This document shows, piece after piece, positions 1 through 12,081 of a DNA stretch of 64,000 bases. Location of the stretch: NCBI RefSeq assembly GCF_019578655.1, contig NC_063261.1:29243126-29307125 (forward strand), given 5' to 3'. How positions within the stretch are numbered: position 1 is the first letter of the stretch; each line of letters starts with the position of its first letter. This stretch comes from Ricinus communis (lineage: Eukaryota > Streptophyta > Magnoliopsida > Malpighiales > Euphorbiaceae). The notes below the pieces were generated by a model, which saw only the letters and a list, made by a program, of their open reading frames with translations, was not told the DNA's origin and made no database searches. A program made the translations under genes and the position numbers.

Positions 1-1940
1 CTAACATCAAGTATAAAACTATTAAAACATCCACTTAAGTTGTTTAGCAATATATCATAGCTAGCAATTCTACCAAAGTGAGATATAGTTTAATGGTTTG
101 GAGGTATGCCATTCAAGTAGTTAGGAGCCTATTTATTTTCACTTGCTAGTTTATCCATTATCCTTTAAGTACTAAACTATTGAATTGTTTCTTGAAATTT
201 CTCTTAATATGTCTTACACAAAACCTATACTAAGAGTTAGGGAACAATCCTTCAATAGCAAGTATACGGCCTTGTATGTAATCACTTATAAAACACATAA
301 TCTATATCAACTAATACTAATAATTATAAAATGCTCCAATATTAATTGTTCATTATTGCAAAAATAAATTAAGAGACATATGGCTTCTGCTTGTCACTCA
401 TAAGACCTATGAATGACTATTGTTGAGTACTAAATCTTTTGCAAGCAGCACCAAGTACCACTTCCAATTCTACTTATTCTCTATTTTAGCCATAGCCCAA
501 GCCACAACATATATGCAATCATTTGCATCAATGGTAGTGGCTGCTAGCAATTATCCCCCAAAAGCACCCTTGAGCCAACTACTATCAAGTGACATCGAAG
601 GCCTGCATTCCTTGAAACCTTCTTTTAATTCTTTGAAACAAATTTACATTCCTTTAAATACAACTTCATCCAAGTCTAATACAACTATTGAACCTGGATT
701 ACTTCTAAACAATTCTAAATTGTAGTCATGCAACCTTGAAAGTTGCTCTTTCTCATCCCTATCTATATACTTCAATGCAATATTCTCAGCTCTGCATGCT
801 TTATATTTAGAAACCTCAACTTGAAGATCTCTCTTAATAATGTAATTATCCCTTCAATAGCCCATGTTGGATCAACTCTAGACCTTTTAATATATGTCAT
901 AGTTATCCACTTGCTATTAACATGCCTATTATATTGCTCTTCCTTGTACAAGTATGCTTAAAATTGGCAGACTTAATCTGGACAATAGTTTTGTCAATGT
1001 TGTTTAGGTATGACCATATATAAAACCCACAAAAAATCCTTCCCTTCTTACATTTGGCCTTGCACTTCTGTTTAGTATTAGGTCTATAAATAATTTTGGT
1101 TGTACTCTTGATAGAAGCTTGCTTCACAACTTCTTTGGATTTCTTGAAAGAGGTAAAAACCATACCAATCTTTAAGTTAGGAATATCCATATTTATTTTT
1201 TCATTAGAAACAAGCCACTTTTTGCTAACTAAATTAACATCATTGTCATCATTTGATGATGATAGATAGACAAGCTTATCTGATGGCAAATAGTGTGTCT
1301 TATTTGAGTATGTGTCTCCAATATGAGCATTGTGGTCATTGTTGTTGGCCCTTGTTGAATTTGTTTTATTGCTCTTCAATTCCTTGTCAATAGACGAATA
1401 AATATATGGTCACCATCTTCATCATCTTCCTTTAAAGTATAATATGAATCCACAAAGTCTGAATCCTCTCTATCATCAACATTATCCCCCTCACTACTCT
1501 CTACATCAGTCTCTTCATTTTGCTTTTTCCCTTCCTCATCAAGTTCACTATCTTACTCAATATCAAAAATCACATTATTTGGTTAGTTCTCATTTTGTTC
1601 AACCTCATCTACCTTGATATATATATGCATAACCTTACTTTCATAAAAAAACATAGGCATTTCTACTGTATATTCATCAGCTGCAAATTCCCCAATCCAT
1701 CACTGTGATTATTCTTAGAATGCTTCCAAAATACTTCTCATCAACTACTAGCCCTAGCTTCTTTGCCATTCTATTAATTTCTAATTTAGAAATCTTTTTT
1801 GAGGAATAGAAGTCAATCCAATCCACATCATTAAGCCTAACTTTTCCACTACTGTTTACCGTAAAAGTATGCCACTGTATTCTGAAATATTCATCGTCAA
1901 GTACACATAAAGCAAAAAACAAACAAACAATGCACATTAC
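1..1940 (-). pseudogene. MULE (MuDR-like) transposase, decayed, runs off left edge
   Basis: Read on the minus strand, three blocks in the right order match a plant Mutator-like transposase. At about 1,860-1,677 is a PB1-like N-terminal block (SKLEINRMAKKLGLV). At about 1,379-903 is the MuDR N-terminal DNA-binding block (NLKIGMVFTSFKKSKEVV, then CKAKCKKG and FKHTCTRK). From about 900 to 1 is the catalytic region, readable only through several stops and frame changes: a TTIDANDCIYVVAWAMAK-type segment near 510, RILAIEGLFPNS and FCVRHIKRNFK near 270-190, and a YLNGIPPNH-type end near 90. The full enzyme would cut and paste the element. This copy cannot make it. The C-terminus lies outside the window. 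Family assignment is confident; exact limits are not. Confidence 0.8.
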
Positions 1941-2399
1941 TTATAATAATCATAAAACAAGCTTATTTATTTTATAAAGTGCAGTAAAACCCCCTTTTCA
2001 ATTTTAACAATTAAAGCCCTAATTCATATACAACAAAAGCCTACTCAATTAGAACCACCTTGCAAAAACAGAGTTATACAAACCTCAAAAAAATAACATA
2101 ACTTCTATTTCATATCCAAATATCAACTTGAATAAAAAAATTATAGCTTTTTTCAAACACTTATTGTATTCAGCATGTTTTTCATCTTCGTTCCTCAAAC
2201 AACAATCTAGTGTCATTCTCCTTGCTTACCTTTACAGTTAGAAACAAAGAGTTTGCAACAACCTTTAATCGTAATAGCAATTGTGGCTATTTGAGAAGTA
2301 AAGATTAGCAATAGAGAGATTTTATAAAAAAATAGTAGTTGAGGTAAAAACCTTTAGTATCTAACTTAGCTAGGGTTAAATGAGCTAATGGCAACGATT

Positions 2400-2642
2400 A
2401 GTGATATGTAACCCACGAGCTTATGTGTAAAGTAAGTATGACTTATGCTTGATTCAACATTTTACAACTGGTGATGTGGAGCTTTGCCCTCCAGCTAAGC
2501 AAAAATTTATCGTATCCTTAATAGTTACCTTGCTCTATAACAAAAATCAATGTTATGGTACTGAAAATAAATAAAAAATTAAACTTTCGTACCAATTGAA
2601 AAAATAGGCCATAGTTTTAGTACCAGCGGGGCTATTTACCCT
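2400..2642. repeat. candidate terminal inverted repeat of the MULE
   Basis: The sequence upstream of the transposase ends near 2,641 in ctatttaccc, which on the minus strand begins GGGTAAATAGCCCCGCTGG, a plausible MULE terminus. The partner end lies outside the window, so neither the inverted repeat nor a 9-bp target duplication can be tested here. Confidence 0.35.
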
Positions 2643-2943
2643 GAATAATCATTTGAACTTCTAATTCACATTATCTTGAATAAGGATTAGGATGATTTAA
2701 TGATGTTTTATTCTAAATTTTTTTTTGCTTATCTCTCCCCCTAATTTAGAAAATAAAATCTCATTAAAATGAAAATTATTAAATCACGTAGTAAAGACAT
2801 CCTGTGAGTGCGGCTTTTTGGGACTAGCCCAAGCGATGCTCGACCTCATCATTGTGTCAAGGAACTATTTTTTATACTAGGCCTATTTCAAAATGAGCCA
2901 TTCGTTTGAGGGTTCTAAGGGTTACAAAAGGCCTTAAGACCAT
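2643..2943 (-). other. leader fragment next to a Tat/Ogre-like LTR
   Basis: No gene is visible. On the minus strand this is the sequence just downstream of the LTR and primer site, and probably is the element's untranslated leader. The rest of that element is not present to the left, where the MULE begins. Confidence 0.35.
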
Positions 2944-2960
2944 TTAGAGGAGTCACCACC
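2944..2960 (-). other. primer binding site of the minus-strand Tat/Ogre-like LTR
   Basis: On the minus strand GGTGGTGACTCCTCTAA follows the LTR end CTTTTCA directly. It resembles the GGCGACTCC type of primer site known from Tat/Ogre gypsy elements, with mismatches. Confidence 0.45.
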
Positions 2961-5265
2961 TGAAAAGATCAAGACTTGTGTGGGAGAGAGGATGATGAAT
3001 TTGTATCTCTTCTAGAGAGCCTAAGATTCTCCTCCCTAAAATTAGAGATTTTAGCTTCAGAAATTTAGGTACAAATAGGAAAGGTTCACGAAAGAACCCT
3101 TATTCGCCTAGGTTATGATGCCTAGCCTCCACTAGAGTAGATGAGCCTTTGCCTAGCTTAATAATATTATTTTAATCTGACCACCCTATGTTCCTTTTAG
3201 TTCATCAACTTTTTGTTTTATCTTTTAGCATATGAGGTGAGCAAGAGACTAGCCCAAGGGGGAGGTACTTTGTTACATTGACTATCCCTAGGAGGGAAGT
3301 ATGTTGGTACTTTACTAGTCCTAGATGAAGGGCACTTTGGTGCCTTAGGTTTTATTTTTGCATGCTATGGTATTCAAAACATCTTGCAATATTTATTAAT
3401 CCTATTCTAAGTCTTAAACTCATTTTAGTCTTAGCATTTGAAGTGAACACAAGTGTTGATGCGAGAAGCTTATATTATAAGCTTATTTTATACAAGCATG
3501 TGGGGTGATCACAATAATAACTAAGTCAATTTTATCATTTATTTCATGTGAGATGTAATCCTAATGCTTAAAAATAAATAATCAAAGGAGGTGAGGAGAA
3601 TAGAAGATTCATAAAGGGATTAAGGATAATCAAAGAAATTAAGAGGCCTAAACAAATATTGACTTTAAGAGCCTTAACACAAATTAACAATTAAAAATAA
3701 TCCTAAGTTGGGTCTATTGAACCCTCAAACAGTGCCCCTCAAAAATAAATATTAATCCTACAATTAGGGTTAGCACAATAATTTAAAATAAAATGAATGA
3801 AATATAACATATCAAGCAAAATAATATGCAAACAAGCGACATAATTAAAATAAAAAATTTAACACAAATAAAATTAGGATATATTATACCTAATTAATAA
3901 TAGAAATTAAATGAATAATAAAATATGTAAAATAAATTAAAATTAATTTATGGTCTTATCACAGGAGTGAGCTCGCGCGAGGTTAGGCTCCTCAAGACTT
4001 ACAAGAGCTAAACGACATCATTTTGATGCTCAGCTCTCTGTTTGGACAGAATGGGCTGAACTAGTGTGGGTATAGGGTCCACTTGCGCGAGGTTAGTTCC
4101 TTAAAGTGACAGTAAATAAAAATGACGTTGCTTCAGTCAAAATGCATCCTAGGGTTCTTATGGCTTTTGAACTAGTGCGTGTGGAGGCTGACCCCACGCA
4201 GGCTTAATGGTTTAAAACTTGGGACGCCCTAAATGACATAGTCTCAAGCATTGGCGTATTGTCTTAGGCTTGAGCCTCCCTAGTCTAACAAGCCCGGGTT
4301 GGCCCCATGCGAGCTTAGTAACTCAAGTCTAGGATACAGCCAAAAGAACATTATAAAAGTCGAAGCGCAAATAAAAAACAAATAAAACGACACTAGTTAG
4401 AAGGGTCAGGACTGAGCCTACTCGTGTTCAACATACCCAGAAGTAAAAAATTGTCACATTTATACAAAAATCATAAAACTAATAAAAATATTGATGCAAT
4501 AATGATGGAAATGAGATGGAGAAGAGATGTTTCCCTCAAGTAGCTACCTTTTTCACTTTGGATAAAAAAACTCTAATGGATTTGGAGAAAATAAAGATTT
4601 ATTTTTCTGTTTAAAAAACCTTTAAAAAACCACTCAAACTAAAGATAAAGGATAAGTTTTGTTTGTTTCCTCTTGACTTGAAGCAAGTGGAAAGAAGCGA
4701 TTGACTTGGTTTTTGTTGTTTTCTCTTTTCTTTTTCTTTTTTCTTTTCAAAAGTCTCCTCCCTAATAATAAATTTTCTAACCTTTGATTATGTGAAGGGT
4801 TCAATTTATAGGGAACTTTTGAGTCTTAGAAATTGGACAATTTATTTTTTTCCAGCACTTTTTTGTTCGTTGGATGAACGACATATCACTAAATTAGGTT
4901 TCTGCCCAAACTTAGCCAGGGCTGGCTCATGCTGAGCCCCATGCTGAGCGAGCATTAGCTAGCCTGAACCTGCATGGAGTCAGCTTGGATGCGCGCCGGC
5001 CTAGGCTCAAGCCCCATACTTCCTAGTTTGTGTGAACTTAATGCAGGGTCTAGGTGGGCCTGCACGCGCTCAGCCTGGGCCTATAGGTGCGCATGCCAAG
5101 GACCAGACTTATTTGACCGTTAAGTTTGATATTTTGTTAATTTGAGCGGTTCTTTGAGGTTTTTAAAATGGAAGTAATCATTTTCTCCCTTTTGACCATT
5201 AGCTAGTTAAGTAGTCTCATCATTGGGCTTTATAGAATCCTAGATTCTAGATTTCTATAATAACA
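2961..5265 (-). repeat. Tat/Ogre-like LTR, minus orientation (about 2.3 kb)
   Basis: On the plus strand the segment starts TGAAAAG and ends ATAACA, giving the TG..CA termini of an LTR, with the primer-site-like sequence directly outside one end. A TATA-type promoter (minus CCTATAAATTG, about 4,808-4,818) sits inside. Part of it is unusually GC-rich for this window (gctcgcgcgaggtt near 3,970, and 4,915-5,100). No coding sequence was recognised. I saw no matching target duplication, so it may be half of a truncated element rather than a clean solo LTR. Confidence 0.5.
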
Positions 5266-7273
5266 TATCCCCTGTTAATGGTTTAAGATATGTATTCATA
5301 TAAAAAGATTCATATCCAATGTATATTTCTAATCTCTTATAAAAGTTATTATGCGTAAAATTGCATGCCTCTAAGCAATGATTGGGAGGTTTATTTTCAT
5401 AAACAATGGTCTAACTATTAATTAGAAATATTTAATAAAAGATTCTGCTAGACCATTTGGAGTACATGAGCATGAGCTAAAATATATTCAATAATTATTC
5501 CAATTGACATGCAATAATTATTAAATTCACTAGCATCATCAAGATAAATTGTCTTAATAGCATATTCTGAAAATTGTTCTCTTAATCGAATTATTTGAGC
5601 AAGTAGTTTAAAAAATGTCAAATTTTTAGTTGATAATAAATATAATATAATCGTCTTGTTGATACTTCTATTAACACTAAAAAATATTTAATGGTTCACA
5701 TAGTGGATGAATTGTACATGTTCTAGAAATTAAGTGATTTATTTTAGAATCTTGCTTGGTGAAAGTCAAACAATAAACTTTTCTTGAGATCAAGCCGAAT
5801 ATGAAAATTCATTAGATTGAAGAATCTTTTGGTTCTTCATTAGATGACCATATAAACTCTTAATAGTTTTTCAAATCAATTTTAATGTAGGATGACATAA
5901 TCAATCATGCCAAATAAGAAAAGTATTTGGATAAGTAAACTTTTGATTTAATATTATTTTTGTTTCAATGGTATAGATATATGTCTGATATAAACCGTAA
6001 GAGAAAATAGTTAATTTTTCTAATACACATTCTTGTCTATTACGAGCATTGTAATATAGGGAATTTAATATTTCTATATTTGTAGTCTTAATATAATATC
6101 TATTTCGTCGAATATCTTTAAGACTCAATAAGGTTTTTACAAAATTTTGAGGACATCTTTAATAAAGAAATACTCTTCCAAGTAGTAATATATTTACTTT
6201 TCTGAAGCATTTAATTATTCTTTTACTACTAGATTTTGTATTAACATATATCTTTAGACATTTATATTACCACTGCGGTCAAATGATCAATTTTTTTTTT
6301 CAAGATTCTCAAAGAAATATGACATATCTAAATGTATAAGATCAATAAAGTTTTTATCAAAATTACATCATTTTCTATCAAATTTGTCTCTATATTTTAG
6401 CTTTTCTTCTTCAAGAACTCTTGATAGAGATTAATAACATACTTTGGTGTATGATATGTATGAGATTAATGTCTTTTCATGCCATATCGATAACATTGAT
6501 TTTGTGAATTTTGCATTGTTCTATTATTCTCTTCACGATTTTTTCACTTTTAGTAAAAAGATGCATTATTATTTCTACCATAACAATATTATTTTTCTGA
6601 TTTTATACCTTGGCCACAACACAATTATTTTTCCATCATCTTCATCATCCATTGCCCAACATTATTATATGTTATCTTATTCACTTATAATAGAGCAGAA
6701 CCGGTTAGTCGAGTTTTATGATTTTTCAAAAAGAGGTCAATATTTTGCTTAGCAAAAAGAAAATATAAAATTAATTCAGAATATTTCTTAAAATATTTTT
6801 TTCAATATTGCTATTGTAGGAGCATATTCGATGCATGAAAAGTAATAAATGTCTTCTCTAAAATCATGGTAAGTAATATCCTCTCCACATAATTTTAATT
6901 TATAACTAATTCTAAAAACTGCAGAATTATATTTACTTACAGTTTTTAAGTCTAGCAATCGCAATTACATCCATTCATAACGAGCCTTGGAAGGATGAGC
7001 AATTGATGATGGTTATATCTTTCTTTTACATGTTTCTGAAAAACTAATGGATCTTTTACTATAAAATATTCAAGTTTCAATCCTTCATGAAGATGATGAT
7101 GAAGAAAAATTATCACCTTGGCATAATTTTATTAAGATTCTTGATTTCCATCTTTGATTTTATTTTCAAGACTCACAACATCCAGATGTATTTTGGCATC
7201 TAATATCCACGATAAGTGATTCTTGCCCGTGATGTCAAGTGCCACAAGTTCGAATTTTGTCAAATTCGACATT
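5266..7273 (-). pseudogene. Ty1/copia gag-integrase remnant
   Basis: On the minus strand, a copia Gag start is readable from an ATG at about 7,273 (MSNLTKFELVALDITGKN, then HLSWILDAKIHLDVV and HHLHEGLKLEYFIVKDPL). Near 5,700-5,440 is an integrase segment readable through frame shifts (LAQIIRLREQF-like, then a YCMSIG-like stretch). Frameshifts and stops are frequent between them. The reverse transcriptase is missing: the sequence stops at the Tat/Ogre-like LTR at 5,265. In a living copy Gag would form the particle and integrase would insert the cDNA. Confidence 0.7.
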
Positions 7274-8150
7274 ATCTATACAAAATTAAATAATATTTCA
7301 ATTAGTATTAGTCTTTTAGAGACTAATATATTTAGTTCTTCATGAACATAAGTATTAATTTTTTGATAAATTAGAATACTAAATCTCAAGATACTTATTT
7401 TTTTAGAAACTGAGGGTCAAAATTCTTCAAAAATTTATATCTTAGTTATTTATTTAATTAGATCTTTAAAAGCTAAAACTAATAGTAGTTCTTTAAGATT
7501 ATAGGTTCTTCATTACTTAAAATAGAATAACCACTTAAAATAATGAAACAGATTATATTTATTGAGAAGTGCAAAATCATTTGGATATGATCCTCATTAT
7601 ACATCTTGATCAATTGGATTATTTTTTTTGTGTATTCCAATATGAAACTTTTGTAGATTTGTTTCTAGATATTCCATTATCATGTTTTCCAAGCGAAAGA
7701 GTTCCTTTAAATCTATGGACTTTTCTAGAATACTTTTTTCTTGAATATCATTTAAAAACGTTTCGAATTTACTAGTATTACATCAACGACCCAAGATTTC
7801 AAACTGTTATTAAATAAAAAAGAGATCCAATATGGCAGAAAAACTATAGCTGTAAGGTATAAAAGGAGATCACTAATTATATTATTTTTCATTTACTCTA
7901 TCAATGTTCATAACAATATAAATGAAACTTCAATAACTCCATTGATCTATAAGAGAGCATATAAATAGTCCTTGAATATTTATAGTTGGAAGGGTAAAAA
8001 TTAATTTCTTATTATTTAGTGAACAGACTGCAAAATAACACAGATGGATCGTAGTTATAATAGGACTCTATTATTTATATGATACAATTTTATCATAGTC
8101 AAAATAATATTCTATCATCCGTCTCAAGCAAAGTATGGTGCAATGCCACA
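7274..8150 (-). repeat. probable copia LTR and leader
   Basis: Non-coding sequence upstream of the copia Gag start. It contains minus-strand TATA-like sequence (ggactatttatatgctc, about 7,956-7,972) and lies between a copia RNase H tail on the right and a Gag start on the left, as expected for an LTR plus leader. Exact ends were not found. The short plus-strand frames here are chance. Confidence 0.35.
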
Positions 8151-8400
8151 CACAACTAGCAACGTCATTATATTTAATCGAACAGTGGACAAACTCTTTA
8201 TAAATATATTTGCTAGTTGAATATCGCTAGGATTAACTCTTTTATAATGTAAAAATTTATTTCAAATATTTGGTTCGAGCACTGTTTACTGGATTCTAAG
8301 CTAAGTAAATAGTTGAAACATTAGCATAATGAACCTTAATATATAAACTTTTGCATGATGCTATTATAGACGAGGTTATAACCATATTTATGAGTGAATT
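8150..8400 (-). pseudogene. copia RNase H C-terminal fragment
   Basis: The minus strand reads LANIFIKSLSTVRL near 8,220-8,165, resembling the conserved ADLFTKSLP-type stretch near the end of copia polyproteins. It is short, and matches in one frame only. It lies upstream of the neighbouring Gag start, so it belongs to the end of another copy or to a rearranged one. Confidence 0.4.
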
Positions 8401-8407
8401 ATAAGCA

Positions 8408-8729
8408 AACAAGGTAGCAAGAAGAAAAGAAAATAAAGAAGATACAAAAGGATCTTTGTAATACTTGTGTTCCTTTTATTGAACTTTAGACTGATAATTT
8501 ATAATTGTCTTAGAACGGAAGATTTAATAGACAGTATTATAATCTAGGAATAGATTACAATCAGCTCACCTAGCACATCTGCACACTAATAAAACAACAT
8601 AGAAAACATGCTAAAGACTAGTTCTAAAAAGCTTATTAAATGGAACAATAATAACAAATTATTGATGGCAAAGTCACTAATACTGATGATTAACTAACTA
8701 AGTTTTGTAGGGTTCAAGCAAGATCCACA
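8408..8729 (-). repeat. left (3') LTR of the chromovirus
   Basis: About 320 bp matching the segment at 15,131-15,440 in the same orientation. Shared landmarks include gatacaaaaggat, attataatctagg, agctcacctag, gcacactaataaaac and aataacaaattattgatg. The copies carry many substitutions and small indels, so the insertion is old. The 3' boundary is set at gatccaca, next to a minus-strand purine tract. Confidence 0.7.
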
Positions 8730-8752
8730 TATAATTTCTTCCCCTTAAAGAT
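8730..8752 (-). other. polypurine tract of the chromovirus
   Basis: On the minus strand TTTAAGGGGAAGAAATTA immediately precedes the LTR start. It is a typical purine-rich primer for plus-strand DNA synthesis. Confidence 0.55.
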
Positions 8753-11700
8753 CCGTCTATGCAAGGAGAGAATTAGGGAAGGACTCAGTAAAACACCATT
8801 TATTTTCCTAGGTTGCATCTTCTCTTGGAGCTCCTTTCCATTTGACTAAAATTTTAGATTTTAAATAATATTTTTCCTTTTTGAACAACTCATTGGTCAA
8901 GTATAACTTTCGGTTATGGAATAATATTAGAATTAACTAATATTGGTGGAAGTTAACTTGAAGTCGGAGTGCGTAAAGACCTAAATGTTCTCATAGCATG
9001 CTAACATGGAACACATTATGAATTTGAGAATTTAGAGGAAAAGCCGATATGCTGCTATACCCACTTTTTTAAAAATGTAATAAGGATAAAAAGATGTGGA
9101 GCCGGCTTTATAGAAGCATGAAAGGCTACCAAAGTTTGAGGGTATGGTTAGAGGTTAAGATACATATAGTTGCTAATATTAAAGGAGACTTTTTGTTGTT
9201 TTTTATTTGCTTAACATTTTGTTTATTGACTATCCATTGAGAGGTTGTGAAGGAGCTCACTAGAAATAGTGCCACGATCATGGAGGTACTCAACAACTGC
9301 TTGAATGCGAGAACTTCAAATATGATAGTCGAATACCATAAACAACTTCAAATTAGGTCATTTTAATGGAGGAATGGATAGATGTATTATAGTTGAATTT
9401 AACCTAAAGGATCTATCCGAGCCATTTTCAAGATTAGTCACTTACAAAATATTGCATATACTAATCCACAGTACAGTTCACTGCCTCTGTTTGGCTGTTA
9501 ATCTAGGTGTGGTAGCTTGAAGTCATGCAAAGCATAGTTTCTTATAATTGGAATAATGTTTGCCAAAAAGAACATATAAACACCTTATATTGGCCATTAA
9601 TGACGAATGTTGGAATGCTATGGAGACGAACTATAATGGTTATGAATGCTTTAGCAACTGCAATCGCATTTTATGGATTTTTAAAGAAATAAAATGGACA
9701 AATTTGGTTAAGTGATCAACAATTACCATAATGATAGTATGACTAAATGATAGCAGTAGTCCTTTAATAAAATCGAATGACACCTCACTCTATGTCTGAG
9801 TGGGAATGGGTAATGGCTGTAATAATCTGGATAGTTTCATGAACTCGAATTTTTACCATCGACAAGTGTTGTATTGCTATAGAAATTTCTTTATTGCCTA
9901 ACACAAGTTAGGCCATTAGAAAATGAGCTTCACATAAGAAAGATTTTTAAGGAACCTAAGATATCTGCCAATTGGTGAGGAATGGAAATCTATAATAATC
10001 TGTTAGATTGAGGTTGAAGTGGGATACAAGTGGATTTTGTCATTTTTGAGCTAAGCCCTATCTTATTATGCTAATATGGTGGTTGTGTGTCAAGGGTTTT
10101 GTTATACCTCTACCTATAATTTTGGTCACAAATCTGCACATGCACAAAAATAGATGTGAATTTTAATTCAACCATATGGAAAAAGATAGTCATCATATTA
10201 GTTTTTAGGTCCACACTTGTACTAGATTTTATAATGATATCTAATAATCTTTGAAAGCCATTGAATGTGTGTTGAAGTGTTATTCATTACTTAAGAAACT
10301 ACTTAAGGCTTTTTGATTGGTGCGACCATAAATGGTTTACCAAGGCTAACCATTTTTTTTCTCTTAGGTGGACAATAGTAAGGTTGATCCTTCCATAACT
10401 TCACTAGAGAGTGTTATTGACTAGTTATCTTGAGAAAGAACTACTTTGCCTTTCGATCCTACTAACATCACATTCAATCACAAATTCTTGAGAAAAATTG
10501 GAAGGCATAGGGCTTGTGATGATGTTAGCACTTCCTTTAACCTGTTAAAAGTTTATCTAGCTACCTCACTTTACTTGTTGAAGTTGGTAGGTGATCTTTC
10601 CTTGGATAAAAGTGCTACAATGGTTGTTATACAATCAAAATGGTGGATAATTTTACAGTAATAGCGTGCTAATCCAAGAAACCATTATACTCTTCTTGTT
10701 ATGGTTAAAGTTGGCTATTTAAGAATAGCTTGTATTTTTGTTGGTTCTATAGACACTCTTAGTTCTAAAATGATATAACCTAAATAGTCCATTTCAGAAA
10801 CACCCCTACACTTTGTTTCTTTCAAAAACAATTGGTTAGTCTTTAAGATAGTGAGAATAATATGAAGATGTGAAAGATGATCATCCTACATCTATGAGTA
10901 CACTAGGATGTCATTAAGGAAGACCAACATGAACTTTCTGAGATAAAGGCAGAAGAGTTTGCTCCATGAAGCTCTTCAAAAAGATTATCAATTACTAGAA
11001 TTAGATATTTTTCTTTGATCATTATATGGTTCAAAGCTTGGTAATCAATATAAAATTGCTAATCACCATCTGCCTTCTTGACCAGTAAGATAAGTGATGA
11101 GCATGGTTTATTATTTGGCCTTACCAATCCTGATTGAAATAATCTTCTCACCATCTTCTCTATTTCTTTTTGGTAATATGGGTAGTTTTATGGTCTAATG
11201 CTTACTATAATGGAATATGGTGTGCCTAGACTTATTACGGGTAAGCTACTTGGTGATTCAAAGATTTCATAAAAATTCGGTTAAAATGTATGATATGTCA
11301 AATTGGTAGGGATTTAGTTAGAAAATAGTGGAAGAGAATAAGATGTAGAATAGGAATCCAATACTTTAGAGACAATTAATTTCCTTATTATATAAGGTTT
11401 CTAGAGTAGCCTACATAATACCTTAGAACGTGTATGATTCTCCTCCAATTTTGTAAGTCATGGCCAACTTCTTATAGTTCATCTATGTTGGCCCAATGGT
11501 CTCGAACCATTATATGCCTAAAACCAATTAACAAATTGCTATAAGAAACACATGAAAGTTATCGACATACCTTAGATGTGGATGGTGAGTGCTTGGCCTA
11601 TCTAGTTTAGGTTGGCTATCTTGATCTAAAACCTTTTATTTTGAAAAATGAGCAATACATATTTAGTGATTTTAGGTTGATCAATGAAATTATGAGTGAT

Positions 11701-12076
11701 GTCATTGTCTATAAGTATAGTCCTAGTTTTGTTTCTTAGTTTGCCTAGTACATAAATTGTTTGTAGGTTACTAGTTCCATAAATAATGTGGAAAGAAATA
11801 TCGTGCACTACTTTTTAGCTCTCAAATTCTGTTTCAGCTACTTCATCCTTGTCAAAGCTTGACTAATTGAAATATTTTATAATGAACAATTGTGCACGTC
11901 GACATTAATGATTTGAGGTAAACTTCTTTTCACAATAGTAATATAATCGTGAATAACTGTGGACGTCGACATTAATGATTTGAGGTAAGCTTCTTTTCAC
12001 AATAGTAATATAATTGTTTCCCTCGACATTATATTACCTATGTATTGGTGAGTCATTACAAGGTGGTTGGATTAGC
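8740..12076 (-). pseudogene. chromovirus (Ty3/gypsy) pol, decayed
   Basis: Domains appear in gypsy order on the minus strand. Aspartic protease at 11,808-11,626 reads GTSNLQTIYVLGKLRNK then TILIDNDITHNFIDQ, so the usual DSG active site is altered to DND. Reverse transcriptase at about 11,110-10,960 reads VKKADGD, a stop, then QFYIDYQALNHIMIKEKY. An integrase end near 9,530-9,450 is readable as NSQTEAVNCTVD. A chromodomain tail near 8,810-8,750 reads DATWENKWCFTESFPNSLL. Stops and frameshifts are scattered throughout, so no polyprotein can be made. A chromodomain implies a chromovirus; the clade was not determined. Confidence 0.75.
11885..12016. repeat. 67-bp tandem duplication, two copies
   Basis: The sequence starting acgtcgacattaatg at 11,896 recurs at 11,963 and continues through ttcttttcacaatagtaata with very few differences. 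It lies in the decayed Gag/protease region of the chromovirus. Confidence 0.85.
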
Positions 12077-12081
12077 ATTTG

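Noticed and set aside
903..1379. A separate 158-codon host gene
   Set aside because: Its motifs and position match the N-terminal DNA-binding part of a MULE transposase, continuous with the decayed catalytic part.
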